Source of the DNA: Bartonella tamiae Th239
GTDB taxonomy: Bacteria; Pseudomonadota; Alphaproteobacteria; Rhizobiales; Rhizobiaceae
Direction of reading: 5' to 3'
Assembly: GCF_000278275.1 (NCBI RefSeq)
Contig: NZ_JH725147.1
Span: forward strand, 918,849-982,848
Length of the DNA stretch: 64,000 nt
The notes beneath the pieces were generated by a model. It saw only the letters and a list, made by a program, of their open reading frames with translations. It searched no databases and had not been told where the DNA came from. The translations under genes and the position numbers were made by a program. Every line of letters starts with the position of its first letter. Positions within the stretch are counted from its first letter, which is position 1. This document shows positions 19,774 through 31,661 of the stretch, one piece after another.

Positions 19774-19926
19774 ATGGTTACACATAGTAATGGGAAAAAT
19801 GCAGCATCTAAAACGAACGATCAGTCAGGATCTTCAGCAAGCAGACAAAAGTCAAACAAAGGAAACTTTGCAAATGACCGTCAACGCGCTTCTGAAGCAG
19901 GTCGTAAGGGCGGTAAGAATTCATAA
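19774..19926 (+). CDS. KGG-motif (con-10-like) small stress protein
   Basis: A 50-residue hydrophilic peptide with the family's ending GNFANDRQRASEAGRKGGKNS (KGG repeat). Family members are general-stress or desiccation-linked proteins of unknown mechanism; the protein is likely disordered. Start chosen at this ATG because AAGGAG lies 8 bases before it; the frame is open 26 codons upstream but without a ribosome site. Placed 87 bp after oxyR and before a strong terminator. Confidence 0.85.
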   Translation: MVTHSNGKNAASKTNDQSGSSASRQKSNKGNFANDRQRASEAGRKGGKNS

Positions 19927-19946
19927 TTATGATTCTTAGCCTAAAT

Positions 19947-19985
19947 AGCTAGAAATTGAAGCTGAACAAGTTTCAATTTCTAGCT
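19947..19985 (+). terminator. Terminator after the KGG peptide gene
   Basis: AGCTAGAAATTGAA and TTCAATTTCTAGCT form a perfect 14-bp stem with an 11-base loop, 20 bp past the stop codon. Confidence 0.75.
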
Positions 19986-20279
19986 TATGTCTTTCTCTAA
20001 CTTTTATTTACAACTGTCGTTTGTTGTCTAAGTTAATAAAAGAATAAATTTATATAAGGACGATTGCGATAAATATTTTGACTAAGCTCAGGACTTATTC
20101 ATTGTCTTATAAAATCTATATTGAAAAAAATCTGACACCTTTTGATGGTTTTTGAAAGTTTCTCAATCTTTCATACTGTTTAAAAATAGACATTTATCAT
20201 TTTAAAACTAAAATTGAAGTTGTGTCGTGGATTGCAGAGAAATCAATTAACAGCTTTATACTTTTTACCCATCCATAGT
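19986..20279. other. Convergent gap before guaB
   Basis: About 290 bp between convergent genes. AT-rich, no gene or clear hairpin seen. Confidence 0.35.
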
Positions 20280-22151
<1,872 letters not shown>

Positions 22152-23723
22152 TCATAGTTGTGATTCAATTGGAAGCCAACTGATCAATTTCGCAAAAACG
22201 CGTCGCCATAAACGACTATCAGGTTCTTGATAAGTTGTTTGATGTTTGCCGTTTTCAATGAAATCCCAACATAAATTATTCTTATGCCTAAGATGAACAT
22301 GATAACTCATTTCACCTGTTATTTCTTCCTGAAAAAGAAAATTTAACTGGCTTGTAATTTGAGAACATTCAAAAAGAACACCCATTTCTGTATTTAAGGA
22401 TGCAGATCTAGGATCAAAATTAAAAGATCCAACAAAGGCGATTTTTTGATCGATCAAAAAAGCTTTTGTATGCAAACTAGCGCGCCCTGATCCAAAAAGA
22501 TGCAATCGATTGACACCGTCTTCAGCTTTAAGTTCAAAAAGTTTGACGCCTCCTTTTAATAAAGGTTTGCGATAGGGTGCATAACCACCGTGAACTGCAG
22601 CAACATCCGTTGCCGATAATGAGTTTGTAAGAATTTGTACCTCAGTGCCATTTGCAACAAGTTTGCATAATTGGTGTGTTCCACCTTTACCTGGAACAAA
22701 ATAGGGCGAAGTGATTTGAACTTTTTGCTTTGCCCCATAAATCAGAGGGCCAAAATAGCTCATAAGCCAATTTTGTACTTTTCGTCCTTGTGCTTTTTCT
22801 GGTGGGTCAGAAACGATTTTAAGCTTTGATGTTGGAAACAGATTTTTTTTATGTTTCATAAAATGATCAAAACTTAAATGTTGGTGAATATAATCCAAAT
22901 AAGGTTTGGCTTGTTTTGAATTACGATATTCATGCAAAATATCTTTCCATTGTGAAAGATCTTTTTTCTTTTTTTGAACCGTTAAAGCATGAATAGGAAG
23001 TGCCACTTCACTGTTCCAAAATTGATCAAAGATCGCTTCAACATGTTTTACAGAAGGACCAATCAGCATAACATCTAGATCGCGAAAGTTGGATTTTTGG
23101 GCCGCGTCAAAATACGCATCAGCAATATTACGTCCACCAACAAAAGCAACACGGCCATCAATAATATAGGCTTTATTGTGCATACGACGTGTAACGGTTA
23201 GTGCGCGTAATGCCATTTCCAATCCGCGCCTTAAGCCACCTTTGCGCGCTCGACCTGGATTAAACATGCGAATTTCAATATTTGGATGTTGATCAAGAAC
23301 CACATAGGCTGGATCGCGGCCTTGTGCGTTAATATCATCAAGTAATAAGCGCACGCGTACGCCACGATCTGCGGCTTCTACCACTTCATTAAGAAGAACT
23401 CGCCCTGTTATATCATCATCCCAAATATAATACATGAGATCGAGACTTCTGCCTGCAAGTTTTGTACCTACCGCACGTGCTGCAAAGGCATCAAGGTTGC
23501 TTATGATAAGGGAAAGTCCATCGTGATCGACACCAAGACCATGATGACTTTGTGCAAAGGTCTCTATTTTTTTATCGAGTGAGGTTTGCCCCTTTTGGAT
23601 TTCTAAAGCATAAGAAGCTTCACCACGCGCGCTTTTTGCAAATCGTCCATAGGCATAAATTGCCAAGAGTGATGCGGCAAAAAATCCAACGATGATAATG
23701 ATAATAAGAACGATAAGATTCAA
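22152..23723 (-). CDS. Phospholipase D family protein, cardiolipin synthase C-like
   Basis: Membrane-anchored enzyme of the phospholipase D superfamily, probably making cardiolipin or another phospholipid. The 523-residue product has one N-terminal membrane helix (about 2-24) and two HKD motifs: RRMHNKAYIIDGRVAFVGGR in the N half and SLHTKAFLIDQKIAFVGSFN in the C half. The arrangement, single anchor and long inter-motif region resemble ClsC (YmdC) more than ClsA, which has two membrane helices. Confidence 0.85.
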   Translation of the reverse strand: MNLIVLIIIIIVGFFAASLLAIYAYGRFAKSARGEASYALEIQKGQTSLDKKIETFAQSHHGLGVDHDGLSLIISNLDAFAARAVGTKLAGRSLDLMYYIWDDDITGRVLLNEVVEAADRGVRVRLLLDDINAQGRDPAYVVLDQHPNIEIRMFNPGRARKGGLRRGLEMALRALTVTRRMHNKAYIIDGRVAFVGGRNIADAYFDAAQKSNFRDLDVMLIGPSVKHVEAIFDQFWNSEVALPIHALTVQKKKKDLSQWKDILHEYRNSKQAKPYLDYIHQHLSFDHFMKHKKNLFPTSKLKIVSDPPEKAQGRKVQNWLMSYFGPLIYGAKQKVQITSPYFVPGKGGTHQLCKLVANGTEVQILTNSLSATDVAAVHGGYAPYRKPLLKGGVKLFELKAEDGVNRLHLFGSGRASLHTKAFLIDQKIAFVGSFNFDPRSASLNTEMGVLFECSQITSQLNFLFQEEITGEMSYHVHLRHKNNLCWDFIENGKHQTTYQEPDSRLWRRVFAKLISWLPIESQL

Positions 23724-24003
23724 AGGAGTTATCTTTCAAAAATGCGCTTCTAATTGGGTTTTATTATAATTTATGTATTGATATAAAGTTTCATATCAAA
23801 TAATGATGATCACGAATTTCAATTTTGAAATAATGGTTCGACAATTTATGAGTGAAAAATTATTTCTATTCTTTGTTTTCATAAAAAACGAATAAAATTA
23901 TAAATTCGAATGTATCTTAATACAACTTAAAAGCGTCAAAAGCCGCTTTAAAATATGTTCAATGACATCAAAGTTATATATAATGACTTGATATTTGCGA
24001 TGC
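23724..24003. other. Gap with a small hairpin
   Basis: AT-rich. TTAAAAGCG/CGCTTTAA at 23927-23951 forms an 8-9 bp stem that could end minus-strand transcription from the decayed actP. Nothing else seen. Confidence 0.35.
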
Positions 24004-24532
24004 TTAAATGTTTGTTTCTGATCTAATTCGTTGAGCCAAAAATCCTGATTTGTCTATGGTTGCACGTTTGCTTTTGCCGATAATCGTAAAGAACCATACC
24101 CCACCAAAACCTAAAATCGTTGAAAAAAGCGCTGTTGAAATATAAGGGAATAATACAGTTTCTGATGAAAAACCAAATGTATCAACCCAGACAGCTGGAG
24201 AAAGAAGGGTTAAATTTACAGATGATAATAAACCAAGAAAACATCCAATAACCTCTTCACGTTTTGAGCATTTGCTCCAAAATATTGACAAAATCAATAT
24301 AGGAAAATTTGCGGATGCGGCAATTGCAAATTCCAATGCAAGCATAAACTCCAAATTTTGTTATTCAAAGTGTTTAGCCAACAAGTATTTAAAAACATGT
24401 TATTTGCGGACCAATTAATCGGTTGTTTATCCAAGTTTTGGGCATGGTATCAGCGTGAGCAGACTTTAGAATTATGAAATTTAATGTTAAAAAAGATATT
24501 AGATAGAGTGAAAAACGTAAGATACAATTCAT
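24004..24532 (-). pseudogene. actP: Internally deleted acetate/solute:cation symporter (actP)
   Basis: Remnant of a sodium:solute symporter of the ActP type. From the ATG at 24532, which overlaps the stop of the DUF485 remnant as ATGA, a signal-like N-terminus of about 47 residues is read and ends in a stop near 24390. After a short gap the C-terminal 115 residues follow (24354-24004): LALEFAIAASANFPILILSI, then a cation-site-like helix and the FLAQRIRSETNI end seen in ActP. An intact protein is about 550 residues, so most membrane helices are lost. Symbol refers to the ancestral gene. Confidence 0.85.
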
Positions 24533-24836
24533 CGTTCGACCTCTTGTTTTATCTTATCAATATAGCTATCATATATTTTATAAGATACAAAGACATAAAT
24601 CGCTGTCAGTACCACCGTAATAATGATGACGCCAATTCCCATAGGTATGGCAAGGGTTGTTACACGATCTCAGATACGCTTTGATAAAAACTCTTTATTA
24701 AATGCAATAAGACAAATCCAGCCGTAATAAACAATAAGTGCGGTGAGTATTAAGATTCCACCTAATTGATTACGTTTTTTCTTAAAAACACGATAATTTT
24801 ATTTGCTTCTATTTGAGCGATAATTTCTTGATCCAT
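24529..24836 (-). pseudogene. yjcH: DUF485 (YjcH-like) membrane protein, copy A, frameshifted
   Basis: DUF485 proteins are two-helix membrane proteins encoded just upstream of actP. The start MDQEIIAQIEANK is followed by a frameshift; the other frame continues NYRVFKKKRNQLGGILILTA, VYYGWICLIAFNKEFLSKRI, then an in-frame TGA, then DRVTTLAIPMGIGVIIITVV and a normal end at the actP start. One frameshift and one stop codon make it non-functional. A GAGGAG ribosome site is still present. A second copy lies at 28630-28899. Confidence 0.88.
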
Positions 24837-25115
24837 GCTTGTCTCCTCTTCCGCTTGGATATCTTTTTGAAAGAAATCATGCAAACATAAAAAAAAAATT
24901 TCAAAACGCGTCAAACCAATTTTATCAATACAGAAAAAACCGTTTTAACTTTTATCGGTTTTTAATTAAAAAAATTATAAGCTTTTCTTTATAAAACAAA
25001 ATGTACTCCTAAACTTTAGCTTTTTTCAAAATCTAAAGTCCGTAATATTATCGTGTCTCTATAATTGTTTAAAGTCAAGAATATTCAATTCTTTATCCTA
25101 GATGATAGGTCTTAA
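24837..25115 (-). repeat. Duplicated yjcH upstream region, copy A
   Basis: Aligns with 28900-29155: shared CTTGGATATCTTTT near the ribosome site, a TTTATCRGTTTT stretch, TAAAACAAAAT, CCTAAACTTTAG and TCAAGAAT. It is the promoter/leader of the decayed operon. Confidence 0.7.
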
Positions 25116-25340
25116 ATGAGACAATAAATCGTAGCAATAGGATAATAATGAATGTTATATTTTCAGACATAACAGTTAGAAATAAAGTGTTTTTAATGGA
25201 TGGTTTTCAATATTTATCGCATTCAAACGAAATGAAAAGAGGCGTTTTGAAGTTTCCTATTACTTTCTAAGGGCGAAAAAACCGTAAAATGCCTTGATGA
25301 TTGATCCATAAGATCTCTTGGCTCACAATCTCTTCTTTTT

Positions 25341-25577
25341 AATGAAATGGCATAATAAAAAGCAAATAATAGAAAGAAAATAGCTGATGATCTATCCTGT
25401 TTTAGCTTTTTTAACAAAGGTTATTAAAGCTATTTTTATATCCTTGTGATATGGAAAATTTTGTCAGCAATTGAGTTGAGAAGCCTTGAAAATGTGGATA
25501 TTTTCAAGGCTTATCTCCCCGTTCTCAAAAATATTCTCATACTACTCCAACAAAAACAAGTGGTTTTGGACTTAACG
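25341..25577 (+). repeat. Dispersed intergenic repeat, copy 3
   Basis: Third copy, same orientation as copy 2. It contains a 13-bp hairpin, AAGCCTTGAAAAT with ATTTTCAAGGCTT around 25484-25515, that the other copies keep only in damaged form. It sits just past the end of the epimerase gene (25636, minus strand), so here it may act as a terminator. Confidence 0.65.
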
Positions 25578-25635
25578 AAAAACAGTGATAAATCATCGAA
25601 TGAAATTGTTTTTCTTATATTTATTGGATAAAAAT

Positions 25636-26295
25636 TTAAACAAATAATGCGCGTGTTATCTCAATATTTTTTTCGATTGTATTTTCTTTTCTAAATAATG
25701 CGCTAGTCCCTAAAACGTACATTTCAGCACCATTCTTATGGCATTCTGGTATTGTGCTTGCACCGATATTTCCATCAACTTCTATAACGATATTTGGATT
25801 GTGTTGATGTATCCATTTTTTGGCATCTGCAATTTTTTGATACATCGTTGGAATAAATTTTTGCCCTGCAAATCCCGGGTTAACGGTCATTAATAGGAGT
25901 AAATCCATTTTATCGGCAACATAGTCGAGATGTTCAATTTTTGTTGCAGGATTTAAGGCAACGCCTGCTTTCATACCACAATCTTTGATTTTTTGCAAAG
26001 ATGCTTGCAGATGTGGCGTTACTTCACTATGAATAGAAACACTATCGCTTCCAGCATCTGCTAATAATTTGATATAACGATCGGGATTTTTAACCATAAG
26101 GTGGACATCAATTAATTTTTGAGTCGTTGGTCGAATTGCTTTGATAAAATCAATGCTTAAGGCAAAATTATCGACAAACTGACCATCCATAATATCGATA
26201 TGATAAAAATCAATATTTCCCTTTTCTAATGATTGAATTTGACTTCCTAAATTGAGGAAGTCAGCGCACATTAAAGATGCACCTAATTGTGACAT
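25636..26295 (-). CDS. Ribulose-phosphate 3-epimerase family protein (AlsE/SgcE-like)
   Basis: TIM-barrel epimerase acting on a ketose phosphate at C3. The 219-residue product has the family motifs ASLMCADF, the metal-binding HIDIMDGQFVDN, DVHLMV, TVNPGFAGQKFIP and EVDGNIG. Divergence from housekeeping Rpe (start and SLMCADFLNLGSQI) suggests a dedicated sugar-catabolic paralogue such as AlsE or SgcE. Third gene of the kinase-IIC-epimerase operon, 11 bp after the IIC gene. Confidence 0.87.
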   Translation of the reverse strand: MSQLGASLMCADFLNLGSQIQSLEKGNIDFYHIDIMDGQFVDNFALSIDFIKAIRPTTQKLIDVHLMVKNPDRYIKLLADAGSDSVSIHSEVTPHLQASLQKIKDCGMKAGVALNPATKIEHLDYVADKMDLLLLMTVNPGFAGQKFIPTMYQKIADAKKWIHQHNPNIVIEVDGNIGASTIPECHKNGAEMYVLGTSALFRKENTIEKNIEITRALFV

Positions 26296-26306
26296 TGTAA
26301 AACCTT

Positions 26307-27698
26307 TTAATTTGTAAATTGTGTTGTGTTAATTTTTTTCATTTTTCTAAAATACCAAATAAACATTGCTAAGTAAGCAAATGTTGCAATTATTGCACCA
26401 ATAACCAGAACTGCGGTTGGATGTGTAATGGCTTTAGATATGAGAATAGAAAGCATTTTTTCTAATGGATCCGAATCTACGGATGAAAAGAGTTGATCTT
26501 GATGAAGGGATGGTGGAAATGTCCCCATTTTTAATGATGTTTTGGAAACAAATTCAGCAATTAAGGTCGCAGCCCATAAAAATAAGGGAATTAAAACGGT
26601 ACCGATAATTGTCATTCTGATGACTTTACCTTGTGTAATCACAAGCAAGGCAGGCGCAAGAACGGTGAGGATGATACCGCCAAGCGGTAATACACTATTA
26701 CCGGGTAAGATAATGGCAAATATCAACAAAATAGGCGCCAAAATATTTGCAACTGCCCATAATTCGGCTCTTGCAGCTAAAATGGGCCAATCAATCGCAA
26801 CAAAGACTTCCCTGCCATTGAATTTTTTTTCCATAATATGAGCAATTCCATCAGATAAAGGCTTGATTGCAGGTCCAAACCATCCACCCACAACGGCAAA
26901 TAATTCTAAAGAAACACCGGCGGTAAATGCTAAAGCAAAAAGCTCTTTTAAAGACAGTCCACCTAAAATGCCAACAAAGAGTCCTAAATAAATCCCAATG
27001 GCAAATTTACTTCCCCAAAAACCAATTTTTTCATTAAGTTTTTCGGCATCAAAATCATATTTATCAATAAATGGGATGAATTTTGAAATAAGTAAATTAA
27101 TGATCAGGACTGGAGGACAGATTAATAAAGAAGGATGTGCTGTTGTTGTAATATTTTTTTTATCGAGATTAAGCAAATGCTTAATTTGAGGTTGCATGGC
27201 ATCAGAGTTAAAGAGCATAAGTGTGTAGATGACAATGATAAAAACGGTTGTTAAGACCAAATTATCATTTGAAAAATACATGGTGAGAAGCCCTAAAACC
27301 GATAAATTCCAAATATTAAATAAGTCAACGTTTAAGGTCTTTACTTTTTTAATGGATAATAAAAATATATTCACAACAGTACAAATAAAGGCAAAGTAAA
27401 GAGTGTAAATAGATCCCCAAGTAATAACAGCTAAAGGCGCCCAACCCAAATCTGTTATCGAAAGCTTAACTCCAGTAGATTCTACGAATTTCGTGAGCGC
27501 TGGTGCAAAATTACTGGTTAATAGGTTGATAACAGCCCCCATACCCGTAAGGGCCGTCGCCATCAAAATACCACCTTCTAATGCGCGTAAAAATTTAACT
27601 CTAAAAAGCAAAGATAATATTGTAATGATGAAAAACATCATTGCTGCAGCGCCAAGATTGATAAATCCGTTAAAATACTGATTTAATGAATCAAACAT
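26307..27698 (-). CDS. Galactitol-family PTS IIC membrane component, without local IIA/IIB
   Basis: Polytopic inner membrane sugar channel of the EIIC-GAT family. The 463-residue product starts MFDSLNQYFNGFINLGAAAM and has about 11-12 hydrophobic segments; LGWAPLAVITWGS, FWGSKFAIGIYLGLFVGILGG and AGVSLELFAVVGGWFGPAIK fit GatC/SgcC. Start: the frame is open 47 codons upstream inside the kinase gene, but this ATG overlaps the kinase stop by 8 bases (ATGTTTGA) with GGAG upstream, a coupled start. No IIA or IIB gene is present in the window, so it may transport without phosphorylation. Confidence 0.85.
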   Translation of the reverse strand: MFDSLNQYFNGFINLGAAAMMFFIITILSLLFRVKFLRALEGGILMATALTGMGAVINLLTSNFAPALTKFVESTGVKLSITDLGWAPLAVITWGSIYTLYFAFICTVVNIFLLSIKKVKTLNVDLFNIWNLSVLGLLTMYFSNDNLVLTTVFIIVIYTLMLFNSDAMQPQIKHLLNLDKKNITTTAHPSLLICPPVLIINLLISKFIPFIDKYDFDAEKLNEKIGFWGSKFAIGIYLGLFVGILGGLSLKELFALAFTAGVSLELFAVVGGWFGPAIKPLSDGIAHIMEKKFNGREVFVAIDWPILAARAELWAVANILAPILLIFAIILPGNSVLPLGGIILTVLAPALLVITQGKVIRMTIIGTVLIPLFLWAATLIAEFVSKTSLKMGTFPPSLHQDQLFSSVDSDPLEKMLSILISKAITHPTAVLVIGAIIATFAYLAMFIWYFRKMKKINTTQFTN

Positions 27699-28629
27699 AC
27701 GACAGCTCCGTATATTTTGTAAGAACGCTGTTGATTTCAGCCAGTGTAGGAATTGCATCATGTCCACCAAAGCGCGACACTTTAAAACCTGCAGCAATGT
27801 GAGCAAATTTAATCGCAGCATCCAAGTCATCATGTTCAATGAAGTGACTTGCTAAAGCACCTGCAAAACAATCTCCCGCGCCCACCGTGTCCACCGCTTT
27901 AACTTTCATTGAAGGATAAAACTGACTATGTCCTTTTTGATATAATAAGCATCCGTTTTGTCCCATTTTTACAATAACATTTTTAACACCTTTATCTGCA
28001 ATGATTTTTGCAGCTTCCAGCGCACTTGCTTCGTCTGTAGGTTCAATGTTTGTAATAAATTTTGTTTCGTTACTATTGGGGACAATTAAATCAGCATAGT
28101 GAAAATATTGTTCATCAATACCATTAACAGGGGCAGGATCTATAATGGTGAAAATTCCTTTTTTTTTAGCTGCTTTTAATCCTGCTAAAATGGATTCTTT
28201 GGACGTTTCCATTTGTACAAGCAGAGCTTTAACGTCAATTTTATTAAATACGTTGGTAACATGAGCTTCACTAAGCGCGAGATTGGCTGTCATATTTACA
28301 AGTAATGTATTATCTCCATTTTTATCAATAATTGCACAACAAGAGCTGGTTATTATATCATCCAAGATAAGGAGATTACTGGTATCGATATTACGATTTT
28401 CTAAATTTTCTTTTAGTTGTTTTCCTGCAGAATCATTACCGATACAGCCAATCATGGTGACTTTTTTACCAAATTTAGCTGCACTCACTGCTTGATTATT
28501 ACCTTTTCCACCAGGTGCTGGGAAAATTCCTTCACAAAAGCTGTTTTCGCCATTTTTTGGAAAATCTTTGACCTGTACGAAAATATCCATATTCATACTT
28601 CCAAGCACTGCAATATCATATTGAGACAT
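27691..28629 (-). CDS. Ribokinase family sugar kinase (PfkB)
   Basis: ATP-dependent kinase of a pentose or other sugar. The 312-residue product has PfkB signature 1 near residue 40 (PGGKGNNQAVSAAKFG) and signature 2 DTVGAGDCFAGALASHF, plus the N-terminal lid NMDIFVQVKDFPKNGEN, as in RbsK. First gene of the operon; GGGGAAAG precedes the start. It begins 1-10 bp after the end of the decayed second DUF485 copy, exactly where actP would start, so it may use the old actP/yjcH promoter. Confidence 0.9.
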   Translation of the reverse strand: MSQYDIAVLGSMNMDIFVQVKDFPKNGENSFCEGIFPAPGGKGNNQAVSAAKFGKKVTMIGCIGNDSAGKQLKENLENRNIDTSNLLILDDIITSSCCAIIDKNGDNTLLVNMTANLALSEAHVTNVFNKIDVKALLVQMETSKESILAGLKAAKKKGIFTIIDPAPVNGIDEQYFHYADLIVPNSNETKFITNIEPTDEASALEAAKIIADKGVKNVIVKMGQNGCLLYQKGHSQFYPSMKVKAVDTVGAGDCFAGALASHFIEHDDLDAAIKFAHIAAGFKVSRFGGHDAIPTLAEINSVLTKYTELSYV

Positions 28630-28899
28630 TTCTTTCCCCTATTTTATTAAAAAACATAGATTTCGGTAAGTGCAATCATAATGACGGATTACGCTTATAC
28701 CTAAAGGAATGACTAAAGTTATTACGCCATTTCTCATACGCTTAAACAAAAAAATTTTATAAAATGCAATAAGTCTGATAAAATCATCACAAACGATCAG
28801 TGCGATCGGTGTTAAAATTTTACCCATTGGGTGACGTTTTTTGTTTTGCGCATGATAAATTTTTTTCGCTTTTATATTTGCGATAAATTTTTGATCCAT
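28630..28899 (-). pseudogene. yjcH: DUF485 (YjcH-like) membrane protein, copy B, frameshifted
   Basis: Second, more diverged copy of the DUF485 gene at 24529-24836. It starts MDQKFIANIKAKKIYHAQNK and keeps TLVIPLGISVI, but then reads out of frame; a neighbouring frame carries IMIALTEIYVF and stops at the position expected for the gene end. The open frame of 86 residues could be mistaken for a gene, but key helix residues and the end are lost. No actP sequence follows; the ribokinase gene begins instead. Confidence 0.8.
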
Positions 28900-29155
28900 G
28901 CTGGTTTCCTCCTCCGCTTGGATATCTTTTGAAAAAAAGTGAACTTAGAAATAATTTTTTTAAAAACGTACCAACATTATGGTAATCAATAAAAGAAAAA
29001 TCCTTTTTAATGTTTATCAGTTTTCGTTTCAAAAAAAGAGTATGAATTTTTTTTTGTAAAACAAAATTTTCTTCCTAAACTTTAGATTTCCTCAAAATTT
29101 AAAGCTTATCAGTTAATTTTGTCTATTTATTTTTTTAAATCAAGAATAATCACTT
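28900..29155 (-). repeat. Duplicated yjcH upstream region, copy B
   Basis: Degenerate copy of 24837-25115, ending close to the copA stop codon. It retains the CTTGGATATC ribosome-site region and the AT-rich promoter stretch, and now lies upstream of the sugar operon. Confidence 0.65.
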
Positions 29156-29162
29156 TTTCTAT

Positions 29163-31655
29163 TTAAATATGGTTTAGGCGTAAAGCATTAAGAAGTACAA
29201 AAATGCTTGAGAGTGCCATTGCAGCGGCTGAAAAAATAGGCGACAATTGAATTCCCCAAGCGATATAAAAGGCACCTGCGGCAATAGGAATTAAAGCAAT
29301 GTTGTAACAAAAAGCCCAAAACAAATTTTGTTTAATGTTACGCAATGTTTTTTTAGAAATATGTATAGCATGAATCAATGCATTAAGATCATCTGAAATA
29401 AGAATAATATCAGCGCTTTCTATCGCTAAATCGGTTCCTGTTCCGATAGCAATACTGACATCAGCATTGGCTAAGGCTGGTGCATCATTAATACCGTCAC
29501 CAACAAATGTAACGGGATAATTTTCTTGGCGCAATTTTTCCAGTGCTTTGACTTTACCAGAGGGTAAAACATTGGAAAAGATAAAATCAACACCGATTTT
29601 TTGACCGATTATCGTCGCTGTTGTTTCATTGTCACCGGTAATAAGGGCAGTTCGAATGTTCATGGCTTTAAGTGCCTGCAGTGTTTCGATACTGTCAGAT
29701 TTAATACGATCTTTAACACAAAATATGGCGGCGATTTGGTTATTTATTGCGGCATAAAAAACAGTTTTTGCCTTTTTTTCAAAAAGTGCTGCGACTTGGC
29801 TAAAGGGGCTTGTATCTATACTATACAATTGCATAAAGCGTTGTGAGCCGATGATAATTTGGTCAGCATCAATTTTACCGATCAAACCATAACCAGGTTT
29901 ATTATCAAAAGACTGAACTTCAGGCAGTGTTATTTTGTTTTTTTGGGTGTAGTTTTCAAAGGCTTTGCCTATGGGATGTTCTGAGCATACTTCAATGGCA
30001 CTGACCAAAGTGAGGACATCATCTTTTTGAAAATTTTGCGTGGTCATAAAGTCGGAAAGTGTGGGTTTTCCTTGTGTTAATGTTCCCGTTTTATCAAAAG
30101 CGATAAGACGAGTTTTGTTAAGCGTTTGTAAAGCGTCTATATGACGAAATAATATGCCCATACGAGCAGCTTTTCCAGTGCCCACCATAATAGACGTTGG
30201 TGTCGCAAGCCCTATAGCACAAGGACAAGCAACAATGAGTACAGAAACACCAGCAATAAGTGCATGCGGCAATGAAGAAGCAGGACCTAAAGTAAGCCAA
30301 AGAAAAAAGGTTAATATGGCAATGACGAATATAGTAGGAACAAACCAGACAGTTATTTTATCAACCAAGCTTTGAATAGGTAATTTTGCCCCTTGAGCAT
30401 TTTCAACCATGGTTTGTATTTGAGAGATAAAAGTATCTTTTCCGATTTTTTCCGCACAAAATGTCACTGCGCTGTTCCCATTAATTGTTCCAGAAAATAC
30501 GGGGTCATTTTTTGTTTTGGCAACAGGTAGGGGCTCACCAGTGATCATTGATTCATCAATGTACGATGTGCCTATGATAATGCGTCCATCGACAGGAAAT
30601 CTTTCGCCTGGACGTACAATAATTTTATCACCAATCGCAATGTCTTTAACATCAATTTTTTTTTCACCTGTTTGATCTACAATGGTGGCATGCGTTGGTT
30701 TTAATTTTGCTAAAGAGGAAATTGCACCACTCGTACGCTTTCTTGCATGTGCTTCAAGACAACGCCCAAGAAGTATGAGGGTGACGATGACACCTGCGGC
30801 TTCAAAATAAACATGATTGGTGCCTTGCGGCATAGAGTGTCCTAAAAACGTTGCTATGACCGAATAAATCCAAGCAGAAAATGCACCAACAGCCACAAGC
30901 GAATTCATGTCTGGTCTTGCACGTAAAAGATGAGGAATACCAATTTTAAAAAAACGCCATCCTGGTCCAAATAAAACAATAGTTATCAGCAGGCATTCGA
31001 TTATACGTATGGAAAAAGTTGGAACAACGTTTGATAACCAAGTATGAAAAAATGTATTGAAATGTGTGCCCATCTCAATAATAAAAACAAGTAGTGTAAG
31101 AATAAAAGAGACTATAAAAGCCTGTTGTAAACGATTGGTTTTTTTCTCTTTTTGATCAACGCTTTCTTGTGATTGTACCGATTGAATATGATAACCAGCC
31201 TTTACAACAGCCTCTTCAAGCGCTTGTTGAATACCTGCCTGTTCAATAACTTTGACAGTGGCTTGATTTGTCGCCAAATTAACATTTGCACACATAGTGC
31301 CTGATACTGCGTTTAAAGCAGTTTCAATTCGTGATATACATGAACCACAATGCATGTCGGAAATAGCAAACGTTATTGTTTTTACATCAACCGCATAGCC
31401 AGAAACTTCTACTGCTTTGACGATGTTTGATGCTTTTACAGGCGCAGACATTATTATCTGAGCTTTTTGGGTAGCCAGATTCACATTGACACTGTCCACT
31501 CCATCAATGCTTTTTATTGCTTTTTCAACATGATTGACACACGAAGCACAATGCATGCCCATAATATCCAATATTATGGGTTTAAGAGATGCAGACTTTG
31601 TGTTTAAATTTTTTGACTGATTATAAAAGCGTGCCAAGAATTTTACCCTTTTCAT
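29163..31655 (-). CDS. copA: Copper-exporting P-type ATPase with two metal-binding domains
   Basis: P1B ATPase pumping Cu(I) out of the cytoplasm. The 830-residue product has two heavy-metal-associated domains (CASC 36-39; CGSC 103-106), eight membrane segments with the CPC metal site at 475-477, the phosphorylation motif DKTGT at 519-523, SEHPIG and [10 protein letters not shown]. All catalytic motifs are intact. The annotated ATG overlaps what looks like the core promoter, so the true start may lie further in, before HMA domain 1 at residue 28. Stands alone. Confidence 0.93.
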   Translation of the reverse strand: MKRVKFLARFYNQSKNLNTKSASLKPIILDIMGMHCASCVNHVEKAIKSIDGVDSVNVNLATQKAQIIMSAPVKASNIVKAVEVSGYAVDVKTITFAISDMHCGSCISRIETALNAVSGTMCANVNLATNQATVKVIEQAGIQQALEEAVVKAGYHIQSVQSQESVDQKEKKTNRLQQAFIVSFILTLLVFIIEMGTHFNTFFHTWLSNVVPTFSIRIIECLLITIVLFGPGWRFFKIGIPHLLRARPDMNSLVAVGAFSAWIYSVIATFLGHSMPQGTNHVYFEAAGVIVTLILLGRCLEAHARKRTSGAISSLAKLKPTHATIVDQTGEKKIDVKDIAIGDKIIVRPGERFPVDGRIIIGTSYIDESMITGEPLPVAKTKNDPVFSGTINGNSAVTFCAEKIGKDTFISQIQTMVENAQGAKLPIQSLVDKITVWFVPTIFVIAILTFFLWLTLGPASSLPHALIAGVSVLIVACPCAIGLATPTSIMVGTGKAARMGILFRHIDALQTLNKTRLIAFDKTGTLTQGKPTLSDFMTTQNFQKDDVLTLVSAIEVCSEHPIGKAFENYTQKNKITLPEVQSFDNKPGYGLIGKIDADQIIIGSQRFMQLYSIDTSPFSQVAALFEKKAKTVFYAAINNQIAAIFCVKDRIKSDSIETLQALKAMNIRTALITGDNETTATIIGQKIGVDFIFSNVLPSGKVKALEKLRQENYPVTFVGDGINDAPALANADVSIAIGTGTDLAIESADIILISDDLNALIHAIHISKKTLRNIKQNLFWAFCYNIALIPIAAGAFYIAWGIQLSPIFSAAAMALSSIFVLLNALRLNHI

Positions 31656-31661
31656 TTTATT

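Noticed and set aside
25223-25417. Open frame with KLKQDRSSAIFFLL, reminiscent of IS5 transposase ends
   Set aside because: The corresponding frames of the other two repeat copies are not open and do not match a transposase; the resemblance is probably chance.
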